From Maritimibacter sp. (GTDB lineage: Bacteria; Pseudomonadota; Alphaproteobacteria; Rhodobacterales; Rhodobacteraceae), in NCBI GenBank assembly GCA_017792445.1, contig CP051232.1:930001-994000 (forward strand): a stretch of DNA of 64,000 bases. The letters run 5' to 3'. The translations under genes and the position numbers were made by a program. Numbering within the stretch: the stretch's first letter is position 1; every line of letters starts with the position of its first letter. Below the pieces are notes generated by a model. The model made no database searches. It worked only from the letters and a program-made list of their open reading frames with translations, and was not told where the DNA came from. Below are positions 18,542-27,004 of this stretch, in pieces.

Positions 18542-19627
18542 TCAGACGATCTCGCGCGCGGTGATCGTGTAGACGAAATCGTCAGGAGAAAGTTCGTCCT
18601 GCTCGACGCCGTCGATCTCGGCATGCGGGTACATCAGGAACGGCAGCGTGCCGGACGTGGCCCCCGGCAGCACGACATCATGGGCGTCGTTGTAGACCAG
18701 CCAGTTGCCCTCGGCGGAACCGAACAGCGCGGCGCGGACGTCCTGCACCTCGGGATCGGCCAGCGTCAGGGTCTTCGGCGGCTCCTCCAGCACGACCTTG
18801 CGCACGTCGGCCGGGTCGGCGGGGATCCAGCCGATGCCCTCGACAAAGACCTCGGCGCGGCAGTGCTGCGCCTTGGTCACCGTCTCGGACCCGGCGCCAA
18901 GGCTTTTGTAGCCGAAGGCCGACGGCGCGACGCGCAGACCGTAGAGATCGCGCGCCGGAAGACCGGCGGCGCGGGCAAGGCCCACGTACAGCGCGTTCAG
19001 GTCGGCGCACTTGCCGGTCAGGTCGCCCAGCGTCAGCATCGAGGCCACGTCGCCCAGCCCGCAGCCCCTTGTCTCCGGGTTCCGCTCGGTGCTTTCGACG
19101 ACCCAGTCGAAGATCGCGCGCGCCTTGGTCAGGTCGTCCGGAATACCGTCCGTGATCATCAGCGCGGTCTCGCGGACGATGCCATCGGTGGGGATCAGGT
19201 CTGTCGGGGCGGTGTGGCGGGCGCGCTCGTCAGCCGTCAGCGAGGCGCCGGTGGTGTCGAACGTCACCGCACGGCTTTGCGTGGCGGCGCGCGAAACCAC
19301 ATCCAGCGTGGCCGGAGTGTCGCCCGCGTCCCACGCGGCATGGACAAAGGCAATGCCCTGCGCGTTGTCCACCACCAGTTCGGCCCGATCGGCTGTGGTG
19401 GTGAAGGTCGTGTCGCCGGGGCGCGACCACTCTGCCGCGGTCAGCGAGGGTACCGGCACCCAGACCTGCGCGGGCGCGCCCGCGCGGGGCAACGCGACGC
19501 TGGTGGTCAGGGTAAAGCCCCGCCAGCCATTCGGCCGGGGTGCATAGCCGGCAGCGGCCAGCCCCATGGACGGTGCGGCGGCTGCGGCGGCGGACGCGAT
19601 CAGGAAAGTGCGGCGGTCAAGGATCAT
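18542..19627 (-). CDS. Transglutaminase-like protein with Tat-type signal
   Basis: A 361-aa protein with an N-terminal DRRTFLIASAAAAA region resembling a twin-arginine signal, so export is likely. The transglutaminase-like core carries a complete papain-like triad: Cys207 in TGKCADLN, His255 in AQHCRAEVF and Asp271 in IPADPAD. Bacterial members are often peptidases or amidases rather than cross-linkers. It is convergent with the upstream glycosyltransferase and 101 bp from dgcA on the same strand; a functional link is not evident. Confidence 0.82.
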   Translation of the reverse strand: MILDRRTFLIASAAAAAAPSMGLAAAGYAPRPNGWRGFTLTTSVALPRAGAPAQVWVPVPSLTAAEWSRPGDTTFTTTADRAELVVDNAQGIAFVHAAWDAGDTPATLDVVSRAATQSRAVTFDTTGASLTADERARHTAPTDLIPTDGIVRETALMITDGIPDDLTKARAIFDWVVESTERNPETRGCGLGDVASMLTLGDLTGKCADLNALYVGLARAAGLPARDLYGLRVAPSAFGYKSLGAGSETVTKAQHCRAEVFVEGIGWIPADPADVRKVVLEEPPKTLTLADPEVQDVRAALFGSAEGNWLVYNDAHDVVLPGATSGTLPFLMYPHAEIDGVEQDELSPDDFVYTITAREIV

Positions 19628-19728
19628 CGGGCGTACCCCTTGGTTCGGTGGACCTGTTGCGCGCGGCTATAGGAGGTCAGCCGCAACGGCGCAAGCGACC
19701 TGCCCTCACCGAATTTTCCCCGCCGAAA

Positions 19729-20724
19729 TCAGCCCCAAAGCGCCGCGGACGGCGGATGCGCGCCCGCGTCGTCGTAGAACATCGGATCCTCGCGGTCCGT
19801 CGACAGCAGCAGCGGCGGATCGAGGTCGACCACCGTCGCCCCCTGCGCCACCAGATGCGCGGGCGCCATCGCCAGCGACGACCCCATCATGCAGCCGACC
19901 ATGATGCCATAGCCCTCGGCCAACGCAGCCTCGCGCAGGGCCAGTGCCTCGGTCAGGCCGCCGGTCTTGTCGAGCTTGATGTTGACGATGTCGTACTTGC
20001 CCTTGAGCTTCGGCAGCGACGTCCGGTCGTGGCAGCTTTCGTCGGCACAGACCGGCAAAGGACGGTCGATACCCAGAAGCGCCCCGTCATCCCCGGCGGG
20101 CAACGGCTGTTCCACCATGTCGACGCCAAGGTCGGGCAGTACGGCGGCCATCTCGCGGTAGGTGTCCAGCGTCCAGCCCTCGTTCGCGTCGATCACGATA
20201 CGGGACTGCGGCGCCCCCTCGCGAACGGCGCGCAGGCGGGCGATGTCGCCCTCGCCGCCCAGCTTGACCTTCAACACCGGGCGGTGCGCGTTCTCGGCCG
20301 CCTTAGCGCGCATGTCGTCGGGTTCGCCCAGCGACAGGGTGAAGACGGTCGGCACCGGCTTGGGCTCTGGCAGGCCTGCCAGTTCCCAGACCCGCTTGCC
20401 TGCCGCCTTGGCCTCCCAGTCCCACAGCGCGCAGTCCACTGCGTTCCGTGCGGCACCCGGCTTCATCGCGGTCAGCAACCCCTGCCGGTCCAGCCCGGCC
20501 TTCAACTGCGCCTCGACCGCAAGGATCTCGTCCGTCGAGCTTTCCAGTGTCTCGTTGTAGCGCGGGTAAGGGGTGCATTCGCCGCGCCCGACGATGCCGT
20601 CGCGTTCGATGGTGACGGTCAGCACCCAGGCTTCGGTCCGCACCCAGGGCTTCTTGTCGCCGCGCCCCGAGATGACAAAGCTGCCTGCGATCTTGAAGGC
20701 GTCCTGCGTGATGTCGAGTTTCAT
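19729..20724 (-). CDS. dgcA: N-acetyl-D-glutamate racemase DgcA (enolase superfamily)
   Basis: A 331-aa enolase-superfamily enzyme of the dipeptide-epimerase-like subgroup; the DgcA assignment comes mostly from its DUF1611 partner. The start MKLDITQDAFKIAGSF gives a normal length; a frame runs far upstream but overlaps dgcN. Catalytic residues are all visible: KVK (152-154), metal ligands Asp179 (VIDANEGW), Glu205 (VEQPLP) and Asp228 (CADES), and Lys250 (NIKLDKTGG). In the DgcN-DgcA pathway, N-acetyl-D-Glu is converted to N-acetyl-L-Glu. It lies 97 bp downstream of dgcN on the same strand. Confidence 0.8.
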   Translation of the reverse strand: MKLDITQDAFKIAGSFVISGRGDKKPWVRTEAWVLTVTIERDGIVGRGECTPYPRYNETLESSTDEILAVEAQLKAGLDRQGLLTAMKPGAARNAVDCALWDWEAKAAGKRVWELAGLPEPKPVPTVFTLSLGEPDDMRAKAAENAHRPVLKVKLGGEGDIARLRAVREGAPQSRIVIDANEGWTLDTYREMAAVLPDLGVDMVEQPLPAGDDGALLGIDRPLPVCADESCHDRTSLPKLKGKYDIVNIKLDKTGGLTEALALREAALAEGYGIMVGCMMGSSLAMAPAHLVAQGATVVDLDPPLLLSTDREDPMFYDDAGAHPPSAALWG

Positions 20725-20773
20725 GGCGCTCCCCCAGTCGTTACTCGTGCCGTGTATCGTGTCGTAAACGTTT

Positions 20774-20794
20774 CGGGGGCCATGACGGCCCCCG
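20774..20794 (-). other. Hairpin between dgcN and dgcA
   Basis: A perfect 8-bp CGGGGGCC/GGCCCCCG stem with a 5-nt loop lies about 27 bp after the dgcN stop. There is no T-tract on the minus strand. It could set differential expression of dgcN over dgcA. Confidence 0.45.
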
Positions 20795-20821
20795 CGTTTG
20801 GTCTCTTTGCCCGCAGGCGGA

Positions 20822-21823
20822 TCAGATGGCGTCCAGCGCGTCGGCCAGACGCTCGGCACCCTGACGGAACGGGTCGGCGGTGGGAAGGCCCATCTGCTTC
20901 TCGACCTTCTCCAGATACGACAGCGCCTCGTCCTCGCCCATGCCGGCAGTGTTGATCGACACGCCGACGACCTGGCAAGCCGGGTTCGCCACCTTCGCCA
21001 GCGGCAGCGCGGTGTCCCGCAGCGCTTCCAGCGTCGGCAGGTCATATTCGGGCAGGCCGCGCATGTGGGTCCGTGTGGGTTCGTGGCACAACACCAGCGC
21101 GTCGGGCTGGCCGCCATGGACCAGCGCCAGCGTGACGCCCGAGTAGGACACGTGGAACAGGCTGCCCTGCCCCTCGATCATGTCCCAATGGTCGTCGTCG
21201 TTGTCCGGCGTAAGCCACTCGATCGAGCCGGCCATGAAGTCGGCGACCACCGCGTCCAGCGGAACGCCGTTGCCGGTGATCAGGATGCCGGTCTGGCCAG
21301 TGGCGCGGAACGACGACTTCATGCCGCGCTCCTTCATCACCTTGTCCATCGCCAGCGCGGTGTACATCTTGCCGACCGAGCAATCGGTGCCGACGGCGAG
21401 GCAGCGCTTACCCGACCGTTTCTTGCCGTTCGCGATCGGGTATTTCACCGACGGCACGCGCACGTCGTGCAGTTGGCGGCCGCAGGACTTGGCGACGGCG
21501 GCAAGGTCCTCTTCATCGCGCAGAAGGTTGTGCAGGCCCGACGCAAGATCGAAGCCCTCTTCCAGCGCCGCGATCAGGACTTTCTTCCATTCCTGGCTGA
21601 TCACGCCGCCACGGTTGGCGACGCCGATCACCAGCGTCTTGGCGCCCGCGTCCTTGGCGGCGGCAAGATCCATGTCCTCGATCCTGAGATCCGCCTTGCA
21701 GCCGTCCATCCGGTACTGGCCCAGCGCGTATTGCGGACGCCAGTCCTTGATGCCTTGGGCGACCTTGGCCGCCAGCCCGTCAGGGGCATCGCCGAGGAAC
21801 AGTAGATAGGGGGTCTCGATCAT
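20822..21823 (-). CDS. dgcN: DUF1611 N-acetyltransferase DgcN
   Basis: A 333-aa DUF1611 protein. I chose MIETPYLLFLGDAPDG, with a GGAG ribosome-binding site, over an ATG 21 codons upstream. A P-loop-like GTDCSVGK lies at about residues 145-152, and a conserved DMIEGQGSLFHVSYSG stretch follows. DUF1611 proteins paired with DgcA have been described as D-glutamate N-acetyltransferases; the first step would make N-acetyl-D-Glu, which DgcA then epimerises. The gene pair is typical of marine bacteria. The assignment depends on that pairing. Confidence 0.78.
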   Translation of the reverse strand: MIETPYLLFLGDAPDGLAAKVAQGIKDWRPQYALGQYRMDGCKADLRIEDMDLAAAKDAGAKTLVIGVANRGGVISQEWKKVLIAALEEGFDLASGLHNLLRDEEDLAAVAKSCGRQLHDVRVPSVKYPIANGKKRSGKRCLAVGTDCSVGKMYTALAMDKVMKERGMKSSFRATGQTGILITGNGVPLDAVVADFMAGSIEWLTPDNDDDHWDMIEGQGSLFHVSYSGVTLALVHGGQPDALVLCHEPTRTHMRGLPEYDLPTLEALRDTALPLAKVANPACQVVGVSINTAGMGEDEALSYLEKVEKQMGLPTADPFRQGAERLADALDAI

Positions 21824-22142
21824 TGCGCGTTTCTCCGTTTTCTGACGAGATAGTCTAGCGGCGGGCAAGTCGAGGATGTTTGCCAAGTTCGGCGGATTGC
21901 AGGGTCAACGCGCAAATCTCTGCGTCGTTTTGACGATATGTGCGAAGATTCTCCGGCAGATCGTCGGATGCTCGAAAGATGTGCAGTTTGCGAACACGCA
22001 TGCGCGCCTTCCGTCCCACCCTGCGTCTTGTGCCGCATTGGCGAAAGGCCCGCTGCGCCGCAAAAAGCGGGTTGCACACGTGAAAGCAACAATATATCGA
22101 GAGCGGCGCTGAACTTGAAATCTTGTTGCGAAGAGGTTCCGA
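21824..22142. other. Divergent regulatory region between dgcN and mcl1
   Basis: This 319-bp region has no gene. It contains repeated TTTGC-type boxes: TTTGCCAA (21879-21886), TTTGCGAA (21987-21994) and GTTGCGAA (22125-22132, next to the mcl1 start), plus inverted TTTGCG at 21911-21916. A small CCCGCT/AGCGGG hairpin lies near 22050-22072. It should hold promoters for both flanking genes. Confidence 0.55.
22071..22098 (+). promoter_or_regulatory. Candidate mcl1 promoter with inverted repeat
   Basis: A GTTGC-N10-GCAAC inverted repeat (22071-22090) is directly followed by TATATC (22093-22098). TTGCAC to TATATC has a short 15-bp spacer. It lies 45 bp upstream of mcl1. Weak visual evidence only. 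Confidence 0.35.
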
Positions 22143-23102
22143 ATGTCCTTCCGCATACAGCCCGCCGCCCCTGCCTGCCCGAACCGCTGCCAGCTGTTCG
22201 GCCCCGGCTCGCGTCCTGCGATCTTCGAGAAAATGGCGGCCAGCGCGGCGGACGTGATCAACCTCGACCTCGAGGATTCCGTGGCGCCCGACGACAAGGT
22301 GCAGGCGCGCGCCAACGTGATCGAGGCGATCGGCGACGTGGACTGGGGCGACAAGACGCTGTCGGTGCGGATCAACGGACTGGACACGCCTTATTGGTAC
22401 CGCGACGTGATCGAGGTGGTCGAGAAGGCGTCGCACCGTCTGGACCGCATCATGATCCCGAAAGTCGGCTGTGCCGCCGATCTGTATGCGGTGGACGCCC
22501 TCGTGACCGCGGCTGAACGCGCCGTCGGCCGCGAGAAGCCCATCAAGTTCGAAGTCATCATCGAAAGTGCAGCCGGCATCGCGCATGTGGAGGACATCGC
22601 CGCCGGCTCCCCGCGCCTTGAGGCCATGAGCCTCGGCGCGGCCGATTTCGCCGCGTCCATGGGGATGCAGACCACCGGCATCGGCGGCACGCAGGAAGAC
22701 TATTACATGGTGCGCGAGGGCCAGCGGTACTGGCCCGACCCGTGGCATTGGGCGCAAGCCGCCATCGTCGCCGCCTGCCGCACCCACGGGGTTCTGCCTG
22801 TCGATGGCCCGTTCGGGGATTTCTCGGACGACGACGGCTTCGTCGCCCAGTCGCGCCGCTCCGCCACGTTGGGCATGGTCGGCAAGTGGGCGATCCACCC
22901 CAAACAGGTGGCACTGGCGAACGAGGTCTTCACCCCCTCCGCCGAAAAGGTGACCGAAGCGCGCGAGATCCTTGCCGCGATGGAGGACGCCAAGGCCAGC
23001 GGCGCCGGCGCGACGGTCTACAAGGGCCGGCTGGTCGACATCGCGTCGATCAAGCAGGCCGAGGTGATCGTGCGCCAGGCCGAGATGATCGGCGCCGCCT
23101 GA
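22143..23102 (+). CDS. mcl1: L-malyl-CoA/beta-methylmalyl-CoA lyase
   Basis: A 319-aa CitE-family lyase very similar, as I recall it, to Mcl1 of Rhodobacter sphaeroides. It reversibly cleaves beta-methylmalyl-CoA to glyoxylate and propionyl-CoA, and malyl-CoA to glyoxylate and acetyl-CoA. These are steps of the ethylmalonyl-CoA pathway and related C1/C2 routes. Motifs are LFGPGSRPAIFEKMAASAAD, LDLEDSV (41-47), Glu141 in FEVIIESAAG and Asp168 in LGAADFAASMG as Mg ligands, and KWAIHPKQ. It stands alone, divergent from dgcN; other pathway genes are not in the window. Confidence 0.93.
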   Translation: MSFRIQPAAPACPNRCQLFGPGSRPAIFEKMAASAADVINLDLEDSVAPDDKVQARANVIEAIGDVDWGDKTLSVRINGLDTPYWYRDVIEVVEKASHRLDRIMIPKVGCAADLYAVDALVTAAERAVGREKPIKFEVIIESAAGIAHVEDIAAGSPRLEAMSLGAADFAASMGMQTTGIGGTQEDYYMVREGQRYWPDPWHWAQAAIVAACRTHGVLPVDGPFGDFSDDDGFVAQSRRSATLGMVGKWAIHPKQVALANEVFTPSAEKVTEAREILAAMEDAKASGAGATVYKGRLVDIASIKQAEVIVRQAEMIGAA

Positions 23103-23124
23103 CCGGGTCGGGCGGCGCGGACCG

Positions 23125-24774
23125 TCACAGGAGAAAGTCGCTTTCGGTCACGCCGGTCACCTGATCCAGTTCGATACGCATGTCGGTGCCGCCGTCGCCG
23201 TCGGCATCCACGAACACAATGGTGTCGCCCGAGGTGTTCACGCTTGTGCGTATGCTGGGCCCCGTCCCGGAATAGGGGCCAAGGATCGACAGGTCGAATA
23301 CGCCCGACAGCATCCCGCTGAAATCCAGAACGTCCGTTCCTGGCGTGAAGTCCAGGATGACATCCGAACCGCCGGACGGGCTGTCGGACACGCGGCTGAA
23401 CACAAAGATATCCTGCCCGTCGCCTCCGGTCATCGTGTCAGAGCCAAGCCCGCCCTTCAGCGTGTCGTTGCCGTCGTTGCCAAGCATGATGTCGCCGCCG
23501 ACACCGCCGAAAAGGAAATCGTCGCCTTCGCCGCCGTCCATGATGTCGACCCCGGCGCGGCCCAGCAGGATGTCGTCGCCCGCGTCGCCGTTCAGCACGT
23601 CGTCGCCGCGCCCGCCGTCCACGGTGTCACTTCCGCTGCCGCCGGACAGCGTATCGCGCGACCCGTCGCCCGAAATATAGTTGTCGGCCACGTTACCGTT
23701 AACAATGTTCTGCGAACTGTTGCCCGCGCCGTCGAGGTCGGTTGCACCGACGAGGGTCAGGTTCTCGATGAACCCGCCCAGCGCGAAACCGACTGAGGCA
23801 TAGACCGTGTCCACCCCGCCCCCCGGGCTTTCAAACACCTCTGTAGTGCTGTCATCGACCCAGTAGGTATCGGCCCCGCCACCGCCATCGACAACGCCGA
23901 TCAGAGTGCCGCCGCGACCGTCGTACACGTCGTTGCCGTCACCCAGTTCGATACGGCCTTCGATGATGCCGGTGTTGTAAATCAGGTTCGTGGTTTCGTC
24001 GGCCTCGATTGCGAGGCCGCCGATTGCAACCCGGATCTCTCCGGAATTCGAGAAGTCCAGCACCGCCGCGCCGATGTTGCCGTTAAGTTCGACACCGATC
24101 TCCTGAGCAATGATGCTACCCGTGTTCCGGGCGATGGCGACGGTATCGACGTTGCCGATGGAAAGTCCGATTGTTCCAATGACAGTGCCAGCATTCACGA
24201 CCTCTGTGTCGTCGCCGCTCACGATAATTGCGTCGACTCCCTGGCCGCCGGTTATGGTTCCGTAATTCACCAGTTGCGCGTTGTCGCCGACAAGCCACGC
24301 CGCGTAGGTGTTGTGGGATGTCATTTCCCCGTAGTTGATAACCCTGTTGCCCTCGCCCGAGAAGTACACCCCGACGGATGAGGCGGTAATCGCGCCGTGG
24401 TTCGTCAGCGACGACAGGCTGGCGCGCACATCCACGCCTTCGCCCCCAGATCCCGTGATGCTTCCATAGTTGACGATGTCGTGGCCCGTGTCGCTAAGCG
24501 AGTTTCCGAGGAACTGAATTCCGTCGCCGCCGGCGTTGACCGACGCATTCGCGCCGATCACCACGTCAAAGTTGTTCGAGCCGGACGTCGCGACAATGCC
24601 GTCGTCTCCGGCAAAGATGTCGCCATCAAGAAAATATTCCAAATTGTCCAAATCAACCGCATCGAACCCGTCTGCGTCCGAAGCGACGTAATACCCCTCG
24701 CGGGTAAACCACGTATCGCCGCTCCCCGAGACGACGACCCCAGTCAACGTGTTTCCTGTATACTGCACTGCCAT
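23125..24774 (-). CDS. RTX calcium-binding protein with a 23-residue solenoid repeat
   Basis: A 549-aa secreted-type protein. Residues about 76-271 hold eight clear N-[YHATS]-G-x-[IVM] repeats (starting 102, 125, 147, 170, 194, 217, 243, 267), 22-26 residues apart, suggesting a parallel beta-helix. Residues about 352-452 hold GGxGxDxxx nonapeptides (for example GGSGSDTVDGGRGDDVL) that should bind calcium. No N-terminal signal peptide is seen; the last residues, ESDFLL, fit a type I secretion signal. No T1SS genes are nearby. The function could be a surface-layer or adhesin-like protein. The ribosome-binding site AAGGAGGC is strong. Confidence 0.85.
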   Translation of the reverse strand: MAVQYTGNTLTGVVVSGSGDTWFTREGYYVASDADGFDAVDLDNLEYFLDGDIFAGDDGIVATSGSNNFDVVIGANASVNAGGDGIQFLGNSLSDTGHDIVNYGSITGSGGEGVDVRASLSSLTNHGAITASSVGVYFSGEGNRVINYGEMTSHNTYAAWLVGDNAQLVNYGTITGGQGVDAIIVSGDDTEVVNAGTVIGTIGLSIGNVDTVAIARNTGSIIAQEIGVELNGNIGAAVLDFSNSGEIRVAIGGLAIEADETTNLIYNTGIIEGRIELGDGNDVYDGRGGTLIGVVDGGGGADTYWVDDSTTEVFESPGGGVDTVYASVGFALGGFIENLTLVGATDLDGAGNSSQNIVNGNVADNYISGDGSRDTLSGGSGSDTVDGGRGDDVLNGDAGDDILLGRAGVDIMDGGEGDDFLFGGVGGDIMLGNDGNDTLKGGLGSDTMTGGDGQDIFVFSRVSDSPSGGSDVILDFTPGTDVLDFSGMLSGVFDLSILGPYSGTGPSIRTSVNTSGDTIVFVDADGDGGTDMRIELDQVTGVTESDFLL

Positions 24775-24929
24775 GATTGCCTCCTTAAAAAATGCTTACC
24801 TTCCGGGCTATTGCCAAACCGGCACCATTCCGGCCCAAATCAGTGCGCATCTCAAAGCTAGCGCGGCAGAAGACCCGGTATGGATGTTTGGAATAGCACC
24901 GTTAAGTAGCGTGTTAAACACATGCAGTG

Positions 24930-25373
24930 CTACGCCCGCTCGTCCTTCGGGCTGCCCATGATGACGTATGTCGTGATCGCGCTGACCATCGGCTGCGCGC
25001 CCAGCACCTCGCGGTGGAACCGCTGATAGGCGGCAAGGTCGGGGCATTCCACTCGCATCAGGTATTCGATGGTGCCGGTGGTGTTGTGCAACTCGCGCAC
25101 CTCTGGGGCCAGCCGCATCGCGCGTTCGAAGGCGTCGAGCGCGGTGGAATTGTGGTTCGACAGGCCAACGCCGACATAGGCCGTGAACCCGTGGCCAAGC
25201 CGGGCGGCGTCAAGGACGGCGCGATAGCCCTTGATGATGCCCGAGCGTTCCAGTTCCTGAACGCGCCGAAGGCAGGCGGACGGAGAAAGGCCGACCTCTG
25301 CCGCAAGGGTGATGTTGCTGATCCGCCCATCGCGGGACAGAATACGCAATATGTGATCGTCTATGCGGTCCAT
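24930..25373 (-). CDS. Lrp/AsnC-family transcriptional regulator
   Basis: A 147-aa regulator. I chose the ATG giving MDRIDDHILRILSRDG; the longer frame would need a TTG. The N-terminal winged helix-turn-helix (about residues 15-45, ITLAAEVGLSPSACLRRVQE) and the C-terminal RAM effector domain with GTIEYLMRVEC are clear. It is divergent from a LysE-type exporter gene 83 bp away, the usual arrangement for an Lrp regulator of an amino-acid exporter. The effector is probably an amino acid. Confidence 0.88.
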   Translation of the reverse strand: MDRIDDHILRILSRDGRISNITLAAEVGLSPSACLRRVQELERSGIIKGYRAVLDAARLGHGFTAYVGVGLSNHNSTALDAFERAMRLAPEVRELHNTTGTIEYLMRVECPDLAAYQRFHREVLGAQPMVSAITTYVIMGSPKDERA

Positions 25374-25456
25374 AAGCGCCAATAGTTGTCAATTTTTCGC
25401 CTCAGGCAACGCAAATCGCAACCTCATGCGGCTGAGATCGTGAAAGATTGCGCCGC

Positions 25457-26056
25457 ATGGATACCGCATACCTTCCCGCCCTCGCGCTGTTCGCGCTGGT
25501 TCAGACCGGCACGCCGGGGCCGAACAACCTTATGCTGCTCGCCTCGGGCGCCAACTTCGGCTATCGCCGAACGATCCCGCATATCCTTGGCATCGCGGTA
25601 GGCGTGGCGGTGATGAACCTGCTGGTGGGCCTTGGCCTTGCCCGCGCGTTCGATGTGTTCCCGCCGCTGCACCTGATCCTGACGGCGCTTAGCGTGACCT
25701 ACCTGCTTTGGCTGGCATGGAAGATCGCCAACGCCGCGCCACCAGAGCCGGGCGCGGCCGAAGGCGCGCCGATGACCGGGCTACAGGCGGCGCTGTTTCA
25801 ATGGGTGAACCCGAAAGCGTGGACGATGGTGCTGGCGGCGATCACGCTTTATGCACCGGGTCGGGACCTGCCTGCGATCGGGCTGGTGATCGCGACGTTC
25901 GCGGTGATCTCGCTGCCGGTGATCAGCCTGTGGGCCGCCGCCGGACAACAGGCCCGGCGGCTTCTGCACAAGCCCGCCTGCATCCGGGCGTTCAACTGGA
26001 CGATGGCGGGGCTGCTGGTGCTGTCGCTGATCCCGGTGCTGTGGACCTCTACCTGA
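25457..26056 (+). CDS. LysE-family amino-acid exporter
   Basis: A 199-aa inner-membrane protein with about six helices. The start ATG was preferred to a TTG three codons upstream. The family motif GTPGPNNLML lies near residue 18, followed by FQWVNPKAWTMVLAAITLY. The likely role is export of an amino acid or similar metabolite, controlled by the divergent Lrp gene. Its 3' end overlaps the end of the convergent AraC gene by 8 bp. Confidence 0.85.
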   Translation: MDTAYLPALALFALVQTGTPGPNNLMLLASGANFGYRRTIPHILGIAVGVAVMNLLVGLGLARAFDVFPPLHLILTALSVTYLLWLAWKIANAAPPEPGAAEGAPMTGLQAALFQWVNPKAWTMVLAAITLYAPGRDLPAIGLVIATFAVISLPVISLWAAAGQQARRLLHKPACIRAFNWTMAGLLVLSLIPVLWTST

Positions 26057-26885
26057 GCGGCACGCAAACCTCGGTCAGCAGGTCCTCGGGCGCGGTGTCG
26101 ACGGGGGCGTTCAGATAGACCTCGACGGGCGGGTGATCGCCCAGTTCCTCGCCCGACTCCGGCAGCCAAGAACCGTAGAGATGCGCATAGGCCGCTTTCA
26201 GCCCCGGATACGGTCCCTTGTAGTGCATCACCGCATAGCGCCCGCCGGGCAGGTGCAATTCTTCCAGCGGCGCATCCACGGCGGCGCCGCTGTCGACGCT
26301 GATCCCCGCGAAGCTGCGCAAATCGGCTTCGGCCACCGCGTCGGGGTCGTCATAGTAGACGCCGATCATCTGGCTGCCGTGCGGCCACAGGGCGCGGGTC
26401 GCGAACAGCATCGCGCATTTCTCGAATTTCTCGGCGACGTCCATATAGTCGCCACGGTGGGGCAGACCGGCAAGGCGCCGGGCGGGCTGGGTCATGATCT
26501 CGATGGGAAACACGGGGTAGGTTCCTTTCTCTGGTTTCAGAAGCGGCGACCGAAGCTCGCCGCGGTTTCGGAACGCACCCGGAGTCATGCCGAACGCATC
26601 GCCAAAGGCCCGGTAAAAGCTTTGCTTGCTGGCGTAGCCCGCCCGCTCGGCCACCGTCTCCAGCGACCATTCAGAGTGGATCAGCCACCCGGCGGCGCGA
26701 TGCAGACGCAACCGCCGCACCGCCTGTGCGCAGGTTTCGCCGGTCATCGCGCAGAACACGCGGTGCCAGTGAAACCGCGACATCGCGGCGACGTCGGCCA
26801 GAGCGTCAAGCGACAGGTCGCCCGCGGGATTGTCGTGGATGTAATCCAGCACCCGCAGCAGCCTGTCTTCGTAGCGTCCCGCCAT
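26049..26885 (-). CDS. AraC-type regulator with GyrI-like effector domain
   Basis: A 278-aa regulator. Residues about 8-105 are an AraC DNA-binding domain with two helix-turn-helix motifs (LDALADVAAMSRFHWHRVF and ETVAERAGYASKQSFYRAFG). Residues about 125-278 are a GyrI-like/BacR-type small-molecule domain (RRLAGLPHRGDYMD and HYKGPYPGLKAAYAHLYGSW). The architecture suggests sensing of a hydrophobic or cationic compound. The divergent SDR gene 119 bp away is a plausible target. Confidence 0.88.
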   Translation of the reverse strand: MAGRYEDRLLRVLDYIHDNPAGDLSLDALADVAAMSRFHWHRVFCAMTGETCAQAVRRLRLHRAAGWLIHSEWSLETVAERAGYASKQSFYRAFGDAFGMTPGAFRNRGELRSPLLKPEKGTYPVFPIEIMTQPARRLAGLPHRGDYMDVAEKFEKCAMLFATRALWPHGSQMIGVYYDDPDAVAEADLRSFAGISVDSGAAVDAPLEELHLPGGRYAVMHYKGPYPGLKAAYAHLYGSWLPESGEELGDHPPVEVYLNAPVDTAPEDLLTEVCVPLR

Positions 26886-27004
26886 TCCGTATCCTCCGGT
26901 TCGTTCCGGGACCCTTGTGCCCTGCCCCCGGTTCGCAAATCTTGCCGACTTGCAGCGGCGGGCGCGAGGTGCAAGTTTCCCGCCGACGGACAGGAGGAAC
27001 GGAC

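Noticed and set aside
23500-23700. DNA-level tandem repeats in the RTX gene
   Set aside because: The periodicity reflects coding of calcium-binding nonapeptides and is not an independent DNA repeat or CRISPR array.
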